Counted from the stretch's first letter, positions 17,640 to 26,519 are shown. The stretch: DNA of 64,000 nucleotides from Candidatus Villigracilis propinquus (GCA_016714565.1 JADKDM010000001.1:385852-449851); one strand, 5' to 3'. The notes: generated by a model not told the origin, from the letters alone. Numbers and translations: made by a program.

Positions 17640-18461
17640 TCATTGAGACCGGTTGGGACTCGTCCCAGTCCCATATTTTCTAAAAATAAAGATCAGTGGA
17701 ATTCCGACTGCAAGGTACACAATGAAATAGAGTGAACCGCCTGGGCGTTCTGCGAAATTGAAGAGGGGCAGGTAAATAAATGCAGCAATGGTGATGAAGA
17801 GTATCAGTGCGAATGCTGCCATGGAATGATGCAGGAGGGCGTTGCGGCTGCCATTCCAAAAATAGGGAACAACGCTCAGCGCAAGGGAAAAGTAAAAGAC
17901 GCCAAAGCTGCGTAATGTGAACAACGACATGACTTCGGGAAAGATGCCGCCATTGGTGCCAATGGCTCCGATCTGGGCGGTTAATCCGTACAGCCCGAGA
18001 AACCCCACAAAAAGAACGAATGCTATGGCGGGTATTTTTTGTGGATTGGTGATGATCTCACCATCCGGTGCGTTCGATGGACGAATGCGAAAATAATCTA
18101 TCACGCCGACAATGGCAGCAAGTACATTGACAAGAAGCGTGACAAAGTACAACCATGCAATCGGATGAACTAAAACCAATTTATCGCGGAATAGAAATAA
18201 CACGATCAATTCGCCAATGCCAAAAACCCATAGATAGATCAGCGAGGTGTAGACCAAATTCCACTTCCAGCGGCGGGCATTGATATACGCGATCCACGCG
18301 TTGCCGATGCACCAGCCGCCAATGGTCATCGTCATAAATGCGGTGACTTTCCACGCAAAGACAGGCGCGAGTTGTTCAGGCATGACATACATCAATATCC
18401 CCAAAATTCCATACAGGACAGCACAGACATAAGTGAGCAAGCGCGATGTGTTCGATAACAT
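17640..18461 (-). CDS. Polytopic membrane protein of unknown function
   Basis: 273 residues with about eight hydrophobic helices (from LLTYVCAVLYGILGILMYVM to IVYLAVGIPLIFIF) and no motifs I recognise. The pattern of two similar four-helix halves (about 1-130 and 145-265) suggests an internal duplication. A short polar loop near residues 130-145 separates them. It stands alone between a hairpin and the terminator of kynA. I do not assign a function. Confidence 0.7.
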   Translation of the reverse strand: MLSNTSRLLTYVCAVLYGILGILMYVMPEQLAPVFAWKVTAFMTMTIGGWCIGNAWIAYINARRWKWNLVYTSLIYLWVFGIGELIVLFLFRDKLVLVHPIAWLYFVTLLVNVLAAIVGVIDYFRIRPSNAPDGEIITNPQKIPAIAFVLFVGFLGLYGLTAQIGAIGTNGGIFPEVMSLFTLRSFGVFYFSLALSVVPYFWNGSRNALLHHSMAAFALILFITIAAFIYLPLFNFAERPGGSLYFIVYLAVGIPLIFIFRKYGTGTSPNRSQ

Positions 18462-18561
18462 AATTCCTCCAATAAAAGCTGTGTTGAAATCATTACACTT
18501 TTTATAATCAATGCCTGTAAAGAGTTCTCGTATGTGATTTTACATGACAAACAAAAATAGA

Positions 18562-18588
18562 ACAGGTCACGCCTAAAACGTGACCTGT
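18562..18588 (-). terminator. Terminator of the tnaA-kynA unit
   Basis: ACAGGTCACG / CGTGACCTGT with a 7-nt loop, read on the minus strand just past the kynA stop, is followed by TCTATTTTTG. Confidence 0.75.
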
Positions 18589-18592
18589 AATT

Positions 18593-19630
18593 TTATGCGT
18601 TGAAACTTGTCTTTTCTTTCACGGCGCTTGGCAAACCCGGCAGGTGACTGCGCTCCACAAGAAAAGTCGAAACCTCGGTCAACTCTTTGAAGATGTAGTG
18701 CTGTCTCAGCGCGCCTTCAAGGTAACCGGCTCCGCTCGTACCGCCTGTGCCGGAGCGCATCCCGATCATGCGGCGCGCCATCAGCATGTGTTTGTAGCGG
18801 AACTGCGAAAGCATTTCGTCAATGTCAATCAGCGTGTTCAGCAGGTCGAACGGAGTGTGGAAGATGGGCAGGTTGCGGTACATCATAATGAACAATACCG
18901 CACGCATCGAGCCGACTGAAAACTCGCCCAGGCCTTCCTTGTAAAAGATGCGCTCCAGTTCATCAAACTGCCGCATTTCCACCGAGCCCGAAAGGCTATT
19001 CTTGTAGATCTGTTTGTAGTCGCTCCAGAATTTTTGCTCGTCCGCTTCCTGTGGATATTTGGTTTGGAAGTCCCGCCAAAGGGATTCATCGAAGAAGGGA
19101 GTTCGCTCTGCCCATTTGATGACCAAACTCTTCAGCGTCGCCTCGGACTCAATCTGGTTAATGGTCTGAAAATCCTGTTGGTTGAATCCACCCGGACGAG
19201 TGTTCTTGTAGTAGTTGGCTTTGTAGCGCTGTTCCATTTTAAGTCCCAGCTTGGCTTCGATGATGCGGAACTGCAAACTCTGGAATCCCGAAGACGGCAC
19301 GAGCAGGTCGCGGAATTCGAGGAAGTCCATCGGCGTCATGGATTCGAGGATGTCCACCTGGCGGTTGACCACTTCGAAAATCTTCACCACCCGCTTCAAT
19401 TTGTGGACGGCAATGCTCATGTCGCCGGTGTTGTCCTGTACATTATCTGTGTCGAAAATGCGGCGGACTTGGTCAAGCTCGTGGATGACCATCTTGAACC
19501 ACAGCTCATAGGCTTGATGGATGATGATGAACAGCATTTCATCGGTCTGCTCGTTGCTCTTGGGGTGCTGGCTGCCGAGAATTTTGTCCAGCTCAAGATA
19601 GTCGGTGTAATACAGAAGTTCTTCGGTCAT
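18593..19630 (-). CDS. kynA: Tryptophan 2,3-dioxygenase
   Basis: 345 residues from ATG 19630, which has GAGGAA 4-5 nt upstream. A longer in-frame start at 19765 would translate a REP-like repeat and is rejected. The heme enzyme inserts O2 into tryptophan to give N-formylkynurenine. Visible family motifs are IIHQAYELWFK (distal His), RYKHMLMARRMIG (proximal heme His) and GTGGTSGAGYL, matching the GTGG(S/T)SG substrate loop. No kynurenine formamidase or kynureninase is nearby. It lies 138 nt downstream of tnaA on the same strand, with a repeat between them. Confidence 0.92.
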   Translation of the reverse strand: MTEELLYYTDYLELDKILGSQHPKSNEQTDEMLFIIIHQAYELWFKMVIHELDQVRRIFDTDNVQDNTGDMSIAVHKLKRVVKIFEVVNRQVDILESMTPMDFLEFRDLLVPSSGFQSLQFRIIEAKLGLKMEQRYKANYYKNTRPGGFNQQDFQTINQIESEATLKSLVIKWAERTPFFDESLWRDFQTKYPQEADEQKFWSDYKQIYKNSLSGSVEMRQFDELERIFYKEGLGEFSVGSMRAVLFIMMYRNLPIFHTPFDLLNTLIDIDEMLSQFRYKHMLMARRMIGMRSGTGGTSGAGYLEGALRQHYIFKELTEVSTFLVERSHLPGLPSAVKEKTSFNA

Positions 19631-19650
19631 GGGTTCCTCACTTTGGCTAC

Positions 19651-19764
19651 TGTCATTGCGAGGAGGGTGTTCTTCCCGACGAAGCAATCCCAAACGATTG
19701 GAGATTGCTTCGTCGCACCGCCTGGGGGGGCCAGGGAAGTGCAAGTGCGCTCCTCGCAATGACA
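19651..19764. repeat. 114-bp REP-like palindromic element
   Basis: The ends are perfect inverted repeats (TGTCATTGCGAGGAG / CTCCTCGCAATGACA), and a second pair is nested inside (CGACGAAGCAATC / GATTGCTTCGTCG). Elements with this TGTCATTGCGAGGAG end are scattered in many bacterial genomes. It sits in the tnaA-kynA gap and could fold in the shared mRNA. Confidence 0.85.
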
Positions 19765-19768
19765 CAGA

Positions 19769-21148
19769 TTACAGCGGCTCAAACCTTGCGGTGAAGTGAC
19801 GCAGCAATTCGGGGGCGTAGGTGTATTTGTAGCCGCGGACTGTGCTTGCGCGGGATTTGATCTTCGCGAGCGACTCAGCTACATAATCCAAATGACTTTG
19901 GGTGTAGGTGCGGCGCGGGATGGCGAGGCGCAGCAATTCAAGCGCGGGGTAATGCCAGGTATTGTCTTCGGGGTCGAGACAGCCGAACATGACCGAGCCA
20001 ATTTCCACGCCACGGATGCCGCCTTCGCGGTATAGCTCAATGGCGAGTGCCTGTGCGGGGAATTCATAATTGGGGATGTGCGGGAAGATCGCGCCCGCGT
20101 TGACGTACACGCCATGTCCGCCGGTGGGTTGGAGGGTGGGAATGCCCGCGTCGTTGAGTTGCTTGGCGAGGTAGGCAGTTTGCCCGATGCGATACGAGAG
20201 ATAATCTTCGTCCAAGCCTTCGTACAAGCCGACTGCCATCGCGTCGAGGTCACGGCCAGCGAGTCCGCCGTAGGTGGGGAAGCCTTCGCGCAGGATCAAC
20301 TCATTTTGCACGTTCTGAAACAGCGTGTCATCGTTCAAGCAGATCAGACCGCCGATGTTGACGATGGCATCCTTCTTCGCGGACATGGTCATTCCGTCTG
20401 CGAGGGCGAACATTTCATGCGCGATCTCTTTGACGGACTTCTGCCCATAGCCAGGCTCCCGCTGCTTGATGAAGTAGCAGTTCTCAGCGTAGCGTGCGGC
20501 GTCGATAAAGAAGGGGATCCCGCTCCCGTGGTAGACATCTGCCACAGCTTTGAGATTCTCCATTGAGACGGGCTGTCCGCCTCCCGCATTGTTCGTGACG
20601 GTGATCATCCCCAGTGGAATTTGCTCGCGGCCATACTTTGCGATGAAGGCCTTGAGCTTGGCGATATCCATGTTGCCCTTGAAGGGATGCCGATTTTCGG
20701 GGTCGTGCGCTTCGTCAATGACGAGGTTGGCAGGGCGCCCGCCGCGCGCGCGGATGTTGGCGTCGGTGGTGTCGAAGTGCATGTTGCTGGGAACCCATTG
20801 CCCGGGCTTGACCAGACACGCGGCCAGAATATTTTCGGCGGCGCGTCCTTGATGGGTGGGGGCGAAATGCTTGAAGCCGAAAACATCCTCCACTGCGGCT
20901 TTGAGACGATGGAAGGAGCGCGCGCCTGCGTAGGACTCATCGCCGCGCATGATGGCCGCCCATTGCTCGGAGCTCATCGCGCCTGTGCCTGAGTCGGTCA
21001 GCAGGTCAATGAACATGTCTTCGGCTTTCATCAGGAAGAGGTTGTAGCCTGCTTCCTTCAACGCCTTTTCCCGTTCAGCGGGCGGGATGAGATGGATGGC
21101 TTCTGTTACTTTAATACGGAACGGTTCGGGGGGGTACGAGCTAGTCAT
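19769..21148 (-). CDS. tnaA: Tryptophanase (beta-eliminating PLP lyase)
   Basis: 459 residues of the tryptophanase / tyrosine phenol-lyase family, which cleaves tryptophan to indole, pyruvate and ammonia. The PLP lysine is in MSAKKDAIVNIGG. The overall sequence resembles both enzymes, so the specificity positions matter. It has Asp in HFDTTDAN (Thr124 in tyrosine phenol-lyase), Ile in GVEIGS (Arg381 in tyrosine phenol-lyase) and His in LRHFTARF (Phe448 in tyrosine phenol-lyase). All three agree with tryptophanase. AAGGAG precedes the ATG. No TnaC-like leader peptide was found in the 194-bp upstream gap. It is followed by kynA. Confidence 0.9.
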   Translation of the reverse strand: MTSSYPPEPFRIKVTEAIHLIPPAEREKALKEAGYNLFLMKAEDMFIDLLTDSGTGAMSSEQWAAIMRGDESYAGARSFHRLKAAVEDVFGFKHFAPTHQGRAAENILAACLVKPGQWVPSNMHFDTTDANIRARGGRPANLVIDEAHDPENRHPFKGNMDIAKLKAFIAKYGREQIPLGMITVTNNAGGGQPVSMENLKAVADVYHGSGIPFFIDAARYAENCYFIKQREPGYGQKSVKEIAHEMFALADGMTMSAKKDAIVNIGGLICLNDDTLFQNVQNELILREGFPTYGGLAGRDLDAMAVGLYEGLDEDYLSYRIGQTAYLAKQLNDAGIPTLQPTGGHGVYVNAGAIFPHIPNYEFPAQALAIELYREGGIRGVEIGSVMFGCLDPEDNTWHYPALELLRLAIPRRTYTQSHLDYVAESLAKIKSRASTVRGYKYTYAPELLRHFTARFEPL

Positions 21149-21342
21149 TTGGTCTCCTTGAAATTTGAGTATGCGTCAAATTTTGGGTAGCGAGCCTGGC
21201 GTGTGATCCCCTGGGTGCCATTCGGTCTCCAATGACCTGGTAATTTTACAACTAAATCACTTTATGCGGAATGAATGTCATGAATTCCTGTATAAAAACA
21301 AAGTTCTTTTATACTTTGATGCGAAACGGTTCACGATCTTTT

Positions 21343-22539
21343 TTATATGCTTTGCTTTTTCTTCGCCTTGATGTCATACAGCGCTTTATCTGCTGCACGG
21401 ATAAGTTCTTCGATATTTTCATAGGTCGGATAGGTGGCGATGCCTGCGGAGAAACTTACCTGTATGCGAATCTTTTCGTGGACGATATCGATATTTTTTG
21501 CCCGTTCGTTCCAGTTCTGCAAGCGGACATTGGCCATTTGCTCATTTGCATGATGCAAAATGACCAGGAATTCATCCCCGCCAAAACGGCAGACAATATC
21601 TTCCGTGCGGGTCTGGTCTTTGAGTAATTTGGAAAGAGACTTCAGGGCCATATCACCAACGACATGGCCGTACTTGTCGTTCAAGATTTTCAGGTTGTCC
21701 ATGTCCAGCATCACCACACTGAACGGTTGATTGTCCCGTTTTGCACGGGCGAATTCCTGTTTGAGCGATTCTTCCATAAAGCGGCGGTTATACAACCCGG
21801 TAAGCGGATCCTGAATGGCCTGCTCGTGTAAGATGGCTTGCAGTTTTTCGATCTCGGCCAGTTGCAGACGAAGCTGCTCGTTCACATCGTGGAGTTGGTC
21901 GGCGACCCGCTTGCGTTCGGTAATATCACGGGTGATGGCGATGAATGCCACAGGGAGTCCAAGTTCATTCCTGATCAGCGCTGCGCTCAATTCGGCCGGG
22001 AAGGTGCTGCCATCTTTGCGCTGCAGGTTGAACTCAATGTTTTTGATGACCCCGTCGGCGCGAGTCTGGCCCATGTATTTGGTGGCTTTGGGGACTTCGC
22101 TTAAGGGGAAAAAGCTAAAGGCGCTTTTGCCGATAAATTCGTCCGTGGAGTCGTAGCCATGCAGGACGGCAGTTTGTTTGTTGGCGAAAATATAGTTGCC
22201 AAGCAGATCTGTCACAGCGACAGAATCAGGGGAGGTATCCATGACGGCGTAATAAATTAAATTACCGATCTTGCTAAACTCAGCATCTTTGCTTTGATCG
22301 TTTGCCGTGTATTCCCGTAAAAGAATGTACTCAAATATCACCACCCCCGCCACCCAAAGGATCACATGGGTGAGAATTTCACTTTTTAGCCATATATTCC
22401 CGATGTAATACGTGCCAACGATCAGCAATGTCCAACCGATGATGATCTGAATCGATACCGCCCGCCATACGATCTTGTTGAAATTTTGTGTCTTCATGGT
22501 TTTGTCCTCGGTTTTGGCGGAATTTTCATTATTTCTCAT
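21343..22539 (-). CDS. Membrane PAS-GGDEF diguanylate cyclase
   Basis: 398 residues: two hydrophobic helices (about 25-80), a PAS/PAC sensor (about 95-220, ending AFIAITRDITERK), a coiled coil and a GGDEF domain (about 250-395). The catalytic GGDEF motif is intact in CRFGGDEFLVIL, and the inhibitory I-site RTED lies exactly five residues upstream, so active, feedback-inhibited c-di-GMP synthesis is expected. Either ATG 22539 (GAAAGAAG upstream) or ATG 22497 (GAGGA upstream) could be the start. No c-di-GMP phosphodiesterase is in the window. Confidence 0.9.
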   Translation of the reverse strand: MRNNENSAKTEDKTMKTQNFNKIVWRAVSIQIIIGWTLLIVGTYYIGNIWLKSEILTHVILWVAGVVIFEYILLREYTANDQSKDAEFSKIGNLIYYAVMDTSPDSVAVTDLLGNYIFANKQTAVLHGYDSTDEFIGKSAFSFFPLSEVPKATKYMGQTRADGVIKNIEFNLQRKDGSTFPAELSAALIRNELGLPVAFIAITRDITERKRVADQLHDVNEQLRLQLAEIEKLQAILHEQAIQDPLTGLYNRRFMEESLKQEFARAKRDNQPFSVVMLDMDNLKILNDKYGHVVGDMALKSLSKLLKDQTRTEDIVCRFGGDEFLVILHHANEQMANVRLQNWNERAKNIDIVHEKIRIQVSFSAGIATYPTYENIEELIRAADKALYDIKAKKKQSI

Positions 22540-22647
22540 TGCTTCTTTCGACCTTTGCCAGCGTTTTCTGCATTTCTTACAGGACTGAACCCTTTGGCTT
22601 CCTGTAGGTCACGCCTTTGACTTGACTTTTCTTCCTTGCCATTGCCG

Positions 22648-22950
22648 TCACTTCGGAGGGTGGAGGCTTTTCGAAAATTTCTTCTTCGCAAGAACTGGGA
22701 GTAGATCCGTCTCACCGTGGATCAACGCCTCCCGTTTCGCCCTGCTCCAGTTTTGGACTTGCTTCTCGCGCTTAAAGGCGTCTACGACGCGGTCATATTC
22801 TTCGCTGTACACGAGTTCGACGGGTAATCTTCTTGCTGTATATCTTGCGCCGACGCCTTCCTGATGTTGGGATAAACGAAGTTCCAAATTCTTCGTCGAA
22901 CCGACGTAGTATGAGTCGTCCACGCATTTGAGGATATACATCCATGCCAT
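22648..22950 (-). CDS. GIY-YIG nuclease-like protein (UPF0213 type)
   Basis: 100 residues from ATG 22950, which has GGAAAG upstream; the longer frame to 23025 runs into the palindromic repeats. Motifs are MYILKCVDDSYYVGST (GIY-YIG), LRLSQHQEG (catalytic Arg region) and a C-terminal VDAFKREKQVQNW segment. Small single-domain GIY-YIG proteins cleave DNA or act in repair, but most are uncharacterised. It abuts an array of palindromic repeats. Confidence 0.85.
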   Translation of the reverse strand: MAWMYILKCVDDSYYVGSTKNLELRLSQHQEGVGARYTARRLPVELVYSEEYDRVVDAFKREKQVQNWSRAKREALIHGETDLLPVLAKKKFSKSLHPPK

Positions 22951-22966
22951 ATTTCTTTCCATTCCT

Positions 22967-23413
22967 GTTGGTCTCGATACGGGCGAGAAGAACACTCGCC
23001 CTACGTCTCGATAAACTCGACGCAACGCTCGACCAACGGGCGTTTCTAAAATTTAAATTTTTACTATACCTGGTGGTCGAGTAGCCGCGCTCTTGCTCTT
23101 TGCGGCGTACCGAGACCACCACTGCCCCCCGGGTGGGCGGGGGGGGGGGGGGGGGGGCGGGCGCCGCGCACAGCTTTAAATCTGTTCCATACCCCGGTGG
23201 TCGAGTAGACGCGAATGCTCTTTGAGCGTCGTACCGAGACCACCACTGATTTGCCATACCCCTGTTGGTCTCGATACGGCGGACGAACACCGCCTACTCG
23301 ACCAACGGTTGCTTTTCTAATTTAAATGTTCACCATACTCCGGTGGTCGAGTAGCCCTGAGCGCGGTTGTCGAGTTTATCGAGACGCGCGAAGGGCGTAT
23401 CGAGACCACCACT
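22967..23413. repeat. Array of five palindromic repeats (REP-like)
   Basis: Units lie at about 22967-23037, 23072-23120, 23196-23247, 23264-23306 and 23342-23413. Each is an inverted repeat ending in GTTGGTCTCGATACG / CTCGACCAAC or GGTGGTCGAGTAG / CGAGACCACC, with variable centres. Spacers share a TTTAAAT...CCATACC word. The first two and the last two units look like copies of one composite. Spacer and unit lengths vary and the units are palindromic, so this is not a CRISPR array. Confidence 0.85.
23139..23157. repeat. 19-G run
   Basis: Nineteen consecutive G preceded by CCCCCCGGGTGGGC interrupt the palindromic array. Like the run at 17477, this is a suspect assembly position or a G-quadruplex former. 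Confidence 0.9.
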
Positions 23414-23441
23414 GCGTGTAGGTCTCGACAGCTGGGCGGAT

Positions 23442-23527
23442 AAAACCTTCCCTGACTCGTTGGGAAACCTCTCAGGGGAGGATTGCAATCTTCCCCTGAG
23501 AGGTTTGTAATCCCCTTGGAAGGTTTT
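23442..23527. other. Nested perfect palindromes in gene-free DNA
   Basis: A 42-nt palindrome (23465-23506, AAACCTCTCAGGGGA ... TCCCCTGAGAGGTTT) is enclosed by a second pair, AAAACCTTCC (23442-23451) and GGAAGGTTTT (23518-23527). It follows the repeat array and precedes the broken STAND gene on the opposite strand, for which it could serve as a terminator. The rest of 23026-23568 holds only the repeats described. Confidence 0.6.
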
Positions 23528-23568
23528 TCACCCTGACAGGGGAGATTTTCTAAAAGGTACTGCCTCGT

Positions 23569-25799
23569 TCATTCCTCATTCTGCATTGCCTTTTCGATCT
23601 CCGCCAGCGTTTCCTGCGCTGACTGCAATCTGATGCGCAGGCGCGTAAAAAATCTGACGGCGCGGCGGGACATGGATAAAGCTTCTTTGGTTTTGTTTGA
23701 GCCAGGGCTTTGGCGAGAGGTGACAACTGGCAATCATCTGGCCCGACTTTTCTGCCAGCGCGAGGGCTTCTGGGCGAGGGACTGGCTTCCGCCCACTGCT
23801 TGCGGTCGAGGGCGAGGGTTGCCAGGTTGCCTGTTGAGTGGCAATGGTTCATCGTTTTTGTTTATCTTTGCAATGCGCAGGGCTTCGCGATAATCGCGCT
23901 CGGCGGCGAGGTAGTCTCCGTTTAGGCGTTCCGCCTGCTAAGAGGTCAGCGCTAGGGCGGCACCCTCGCTTTCAGGAGATTACTGAATCAGATTTCATTG
24001 TTCGCGATAGGCGGCAATGGCGGCGGGATAGTCTTCTTGGTTCGTGACCCACTCCGCGCAGTTGGATAGCGAATTGCTTTATGGTGTGTTTCCTGCCAGT
24101 GTTCGCGGCGCGGGCGGCGCACGCCAGCACTTCGGCGGGTTGGTTGCGGAAGGTAATAATCATCCTATGATATGCCTTCCAACCTGCCTTTCTTTATCAT
24201 CAGCAGCGAGGGCGTGTGTTTCGCTTGCTGGAGGCCAAGCCAATCATCCCACCTTCCTGTAAAACCGAAAGAATGGATGAGTTGGTCGCACACTGTTTGC
24301 AGGTCTTGTCGTGCCTGTAAGGCGCGGCAGGGCGGCGGAGATGAAGTCCCATTCGGCGTCCAGCGTGCGGAAGCCTTCGTAGTTGGTGTCTCCGCCGTAT
24401 TGCATGGCGAGGGCGTAGGCGCGCTGGGTGAGGGCGTCGCCTGTCTGGGTCACGGCTTCGGGGCGGCGGGTGCGGATGAATTTCGCTGTCAGCGGGGGTA
24501 AAAAGTGGCCAGATTCAAGATCTGCAGTCAGGATGGAGCGGTCAGTTCAGGTCTTCAAGCGGCCCTGGCGGGTTCGCAAAGGTCAGTCATTTCCGCAATC
24601 CACTTGAGTTTGGCGGGCGGCTGAAATACGTCAACGCGGCGAGGACTTTTGTCTCGTCGGCGGTGAAGGTCTCCAGCAGGTCGCCGAAGATGTATTCGAG
24701 CGGGTCGTTGCCTTTGGGGGCTTTGTCAATGAAGGCGCAGGCTTCGGCGATGGTGCGGCATTGCGAGCCTTCGCGCCCCAACTGCCCCGCGATCCAGCGG
24801 ATGAAGAGCGGGTTGCCCTGCGTGATCTCGTAAAGTTTTCGTGCTCTTCTGTGGGAGCACGTGCAAGGCGCGGATATTTGGCGGCAAGTTCGTCGATGAG
24901 TTGCATGGCTTCGTCAGGGCGAGAGGCGGTCGAGGCGCACGATGCGCGCGTCCACATCGGTGCGGCGGCGGGAGGTGACGATGGCTTTGTTGCCTTCGGG
25001 CAGGCGCGAGAGGAATTGGAACAGGCGCGTTCTTTCTTCTTCTGGCAAAGTTTCCAAGTTATCGAAGACGATCAGAGCTTTCTTTCCTGCAAGTGCGAGG
25101 CGCAGTTCGTTGGGACGCTCATCGGGCGCGAGTTTTTCGAGTCCGTCTGCGCCCAATTCCTTGCCCAGTTCGTCCAGCATGGCGAGGTAGGTCGGGCGGG
25201 TGAAGTCGGTCAGTTTGGCTTCGCCTTCGGCGGTCAGTTCGCGCACTTTGGCGGTGATGAAAATCTTGCGCTCGAAGAGTTCCGCGGGCGCGTCGTGCGC
25301 GGCTTTGATGGCGAGGGCGGTCTTGCCGATGCCGCCAGGTCCGTCAATGAGTGCGCCCCAGGTGCGGGATTCGGAGAAAGAGCAGCGGCAATGATTTGAG
25401 TTCGTTTTCGCGACCGAAGAAGTAGGTTGGTGAAGGGAGGTGGCCAATGGGTTTGGGAGATTGGGAATTGGGGATTAGGATTGGCGGGGGAGGGTGTAAA
25501 TGTTGACGATCTGACTTTGGGTGTGACTGTGTTGAACTTTTGCTGTCTTTTTGGCACCATCCAGCCTTTTGCGGGGCCTACGGAAGAGAACTAAATTGTC
25601 TTTGCTAGCTCGCCTTTTTGGGCGGCAGCGCGGCTGAGAAGGGCATCCAAAAGGCAATAAGCAATGGCACAATCTTTTCTTCCTCTTGTGGCAGTCCTCG
25701 CTTCGGGCCAAAGGACTGTCCATAGGGGCTTGTCTATCCCCAGGGATCTTTGCGGTGTTCGATCAAGTCATTGTATGTGGAACTGATGAATACTTTCAT
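23569..25799 (-). pseudogene. Decayed STAND NTPase: DUF4062-like start, NB-ARC ATPase, TPR tail
   Basis: A start with AGGCGA upstream (ATG 25799) reads MKVFISSTYNDLIEHRKDPWG then stops; this is the hallmark opening of DUF4062 effector domains. After a garbled stretch, PTYFFGRENELKSLPLL and LIDGPGGIGKTALA (Walker A), ALIVFDNLE (Walker B) and AIVTSRRR (sensor) mark an NB-ARC-type ATPase at about 24914-25447. The rest continues in changing frames through FGDLLETFTADE, then TPR-like ALDRKQWAEA, to QETLAEIEKAMQNEE and a stop at 23571. Many frameshifts and in-frame stops are needed, so the gene is dead or the local sequence is poor. Intact relatives are signal-transduction or antiphage STAND proteins. 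Confidence 0.8.
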
Positions 25800-25830
25800 T
25801 TCGCCTCGCTAAATTTTCCCGAATGACATT

Positions 25831-25965
25831 AGACTTTATCGGTATTAAGCAAAGAGCCTATTTTGGACGCTCGCGCAGCGAAACGCTGATTTCCGCTGAT
25901 GTAAAAAAGAAACATCTGCGTTTTCTGCGTGCATCAGCGTCCCGATTTGATTTCCGATAAAGCCT
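25831..25965. mobile_element. MITE-like element, about 135 bp
   Basis: Terminal inverted repeats AGACTTTATCGG and CCGATAAAGCCT (11 of 12 pairing) enclose a second inverted pair (GACGCT / AGCGTC with ACGCTGAT / ATCAGCG). It has no coding capacity. No target-site duplication is clear, so the element class is tentative. Confidence 0.5.
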
Positions 25966-26004
25966 ACTTTTTCAATTCTACAACCAAATCACCTGATGTG
26001 GAAC

Positions 26005-26037
26005 GAAAAAGCGGCGCATCCACTGGATGCGCCGCTT
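26005..26037 (-). terminator. Terminator of the STAS gene
   Basis: A 14-bp stem AAGCGGCGCATCCA / TGGATGCGCCGCTT, followed on the minus strand by TTTTTCG, lies 12 nt past the STAS stop. Confidence 0.85.
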
Positions 26038-26048
26038 AGTTTTGTTAT

Positions 26049-26453
26049 TTAGAAAGAAGCGATTGCCGTTGCCACGTCATCATGACATTCGAGGTACATG
26101 TCAAAGCCGGTGGTTGTGAACACTGCTTTCGTGTCGGCAGAGAGATTCACCAGTTTCAAATAGAGGGATTTATACGAGCCCGCGCTGATGCCTTGCTTTA
26201 TATCTTCTTCGCTTTGGCCTGAATCAGGATGGGCGGCGTTCAGATCTTTGAATATCTGATGAATGGCGCGGAAGCCTGCGCTGCTGACGAAGGGCGAATG
26301 CACGAGATCGATCAGAATGTGGCGCGTGCCGCCTTTGATCAATTCTTCGGCTTTGGTTTCAAACTCTTTGTACGAGGCGGCATCGAGATTGCCGTCAATG
26401 TGCATAAGCGTAACCGGGACACGTCCGTTCTCTGTGGATACCTTTATTTCCAT
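26049..26453 (-). CDS. STAS-domain protein (anti-sigma-factor-antagonist-like)
   Basis: 134 residues from ATG 26453, which has AAGGAG at ideal spacing; an in-frame ATG at 26477 is less well placed. The fold pattern (TLMHIDGNLDAASYKEFETKAEEL, HILIDLVHSPFVSSAGFRAIHQI) is a STAS domain with the usual Ser-Ser in VSSAG as possible phosphorylation site. It has an insert of about 30 residues (AAHPDSGQSEEDIKQGISAG) before the last strand. In partner-switching systems such proteins are controlled by a kinase and a PP2C phosphatase; a REC-PP2C protein is 2 kb away on the same strand. The link is an inference. Confidence 0.8.
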   Translation of the reverse strand: MEIKVSTENGRVPVTLMHIDGNLDAASYKEFETKAEELIKGGTRHILIDLVHSPFVSSAGFRAIHQIFKDLNAAHPDSGQSEEDIKQGISAGSYKSLYLKLVNLSADTKAVFTTTGFDMYLECHDDVATAIASF

Positions 26454-26491
26454 TTTGTTCTCCTTTTCGATGACCAATAAAAACTGATATC

Positions 26492-26519
26492 ATTATACAA
26501 TTCTGACGGCAATATTCAA
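26492..26519 (-). promoter_or_regulatory. Promoter of the STAS gene
   Basis: Minus-strand TTGAAT (26519-26514), a 16-bp spacer and a perfect TATAAT (26497-26492) lie about 40 nt before the STAS ATG. Confidence 0.65.

Noticed and set aside
19631..19765. Longer start for tryptophan 2,3-dioxygenase
   Set aside because: The extra residues are encoded by a REP-like palindrome and do not resemble the family; ATG 19630 follows GAGGAA.
19769..21148. Tyrosine phenol-lyase
   Set aside because: Overall similarity allows it, but the positions equal to Thr124, Arg381 and Phe448 are Asp, Ile and His, as in tryptophanase.
21149..21342. tnaC-type leader peptide and attenuator
   Set aside because: No short frame with a Trp near its end or Rho-site arrangement was found in the gap upstream of tnaA.
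22967..23413. CRISPR array
   Set aside because: Units are palindromic, alternate in form, and vary in length and spacing; there are no constant repeats with unique spacers and no cas genes.
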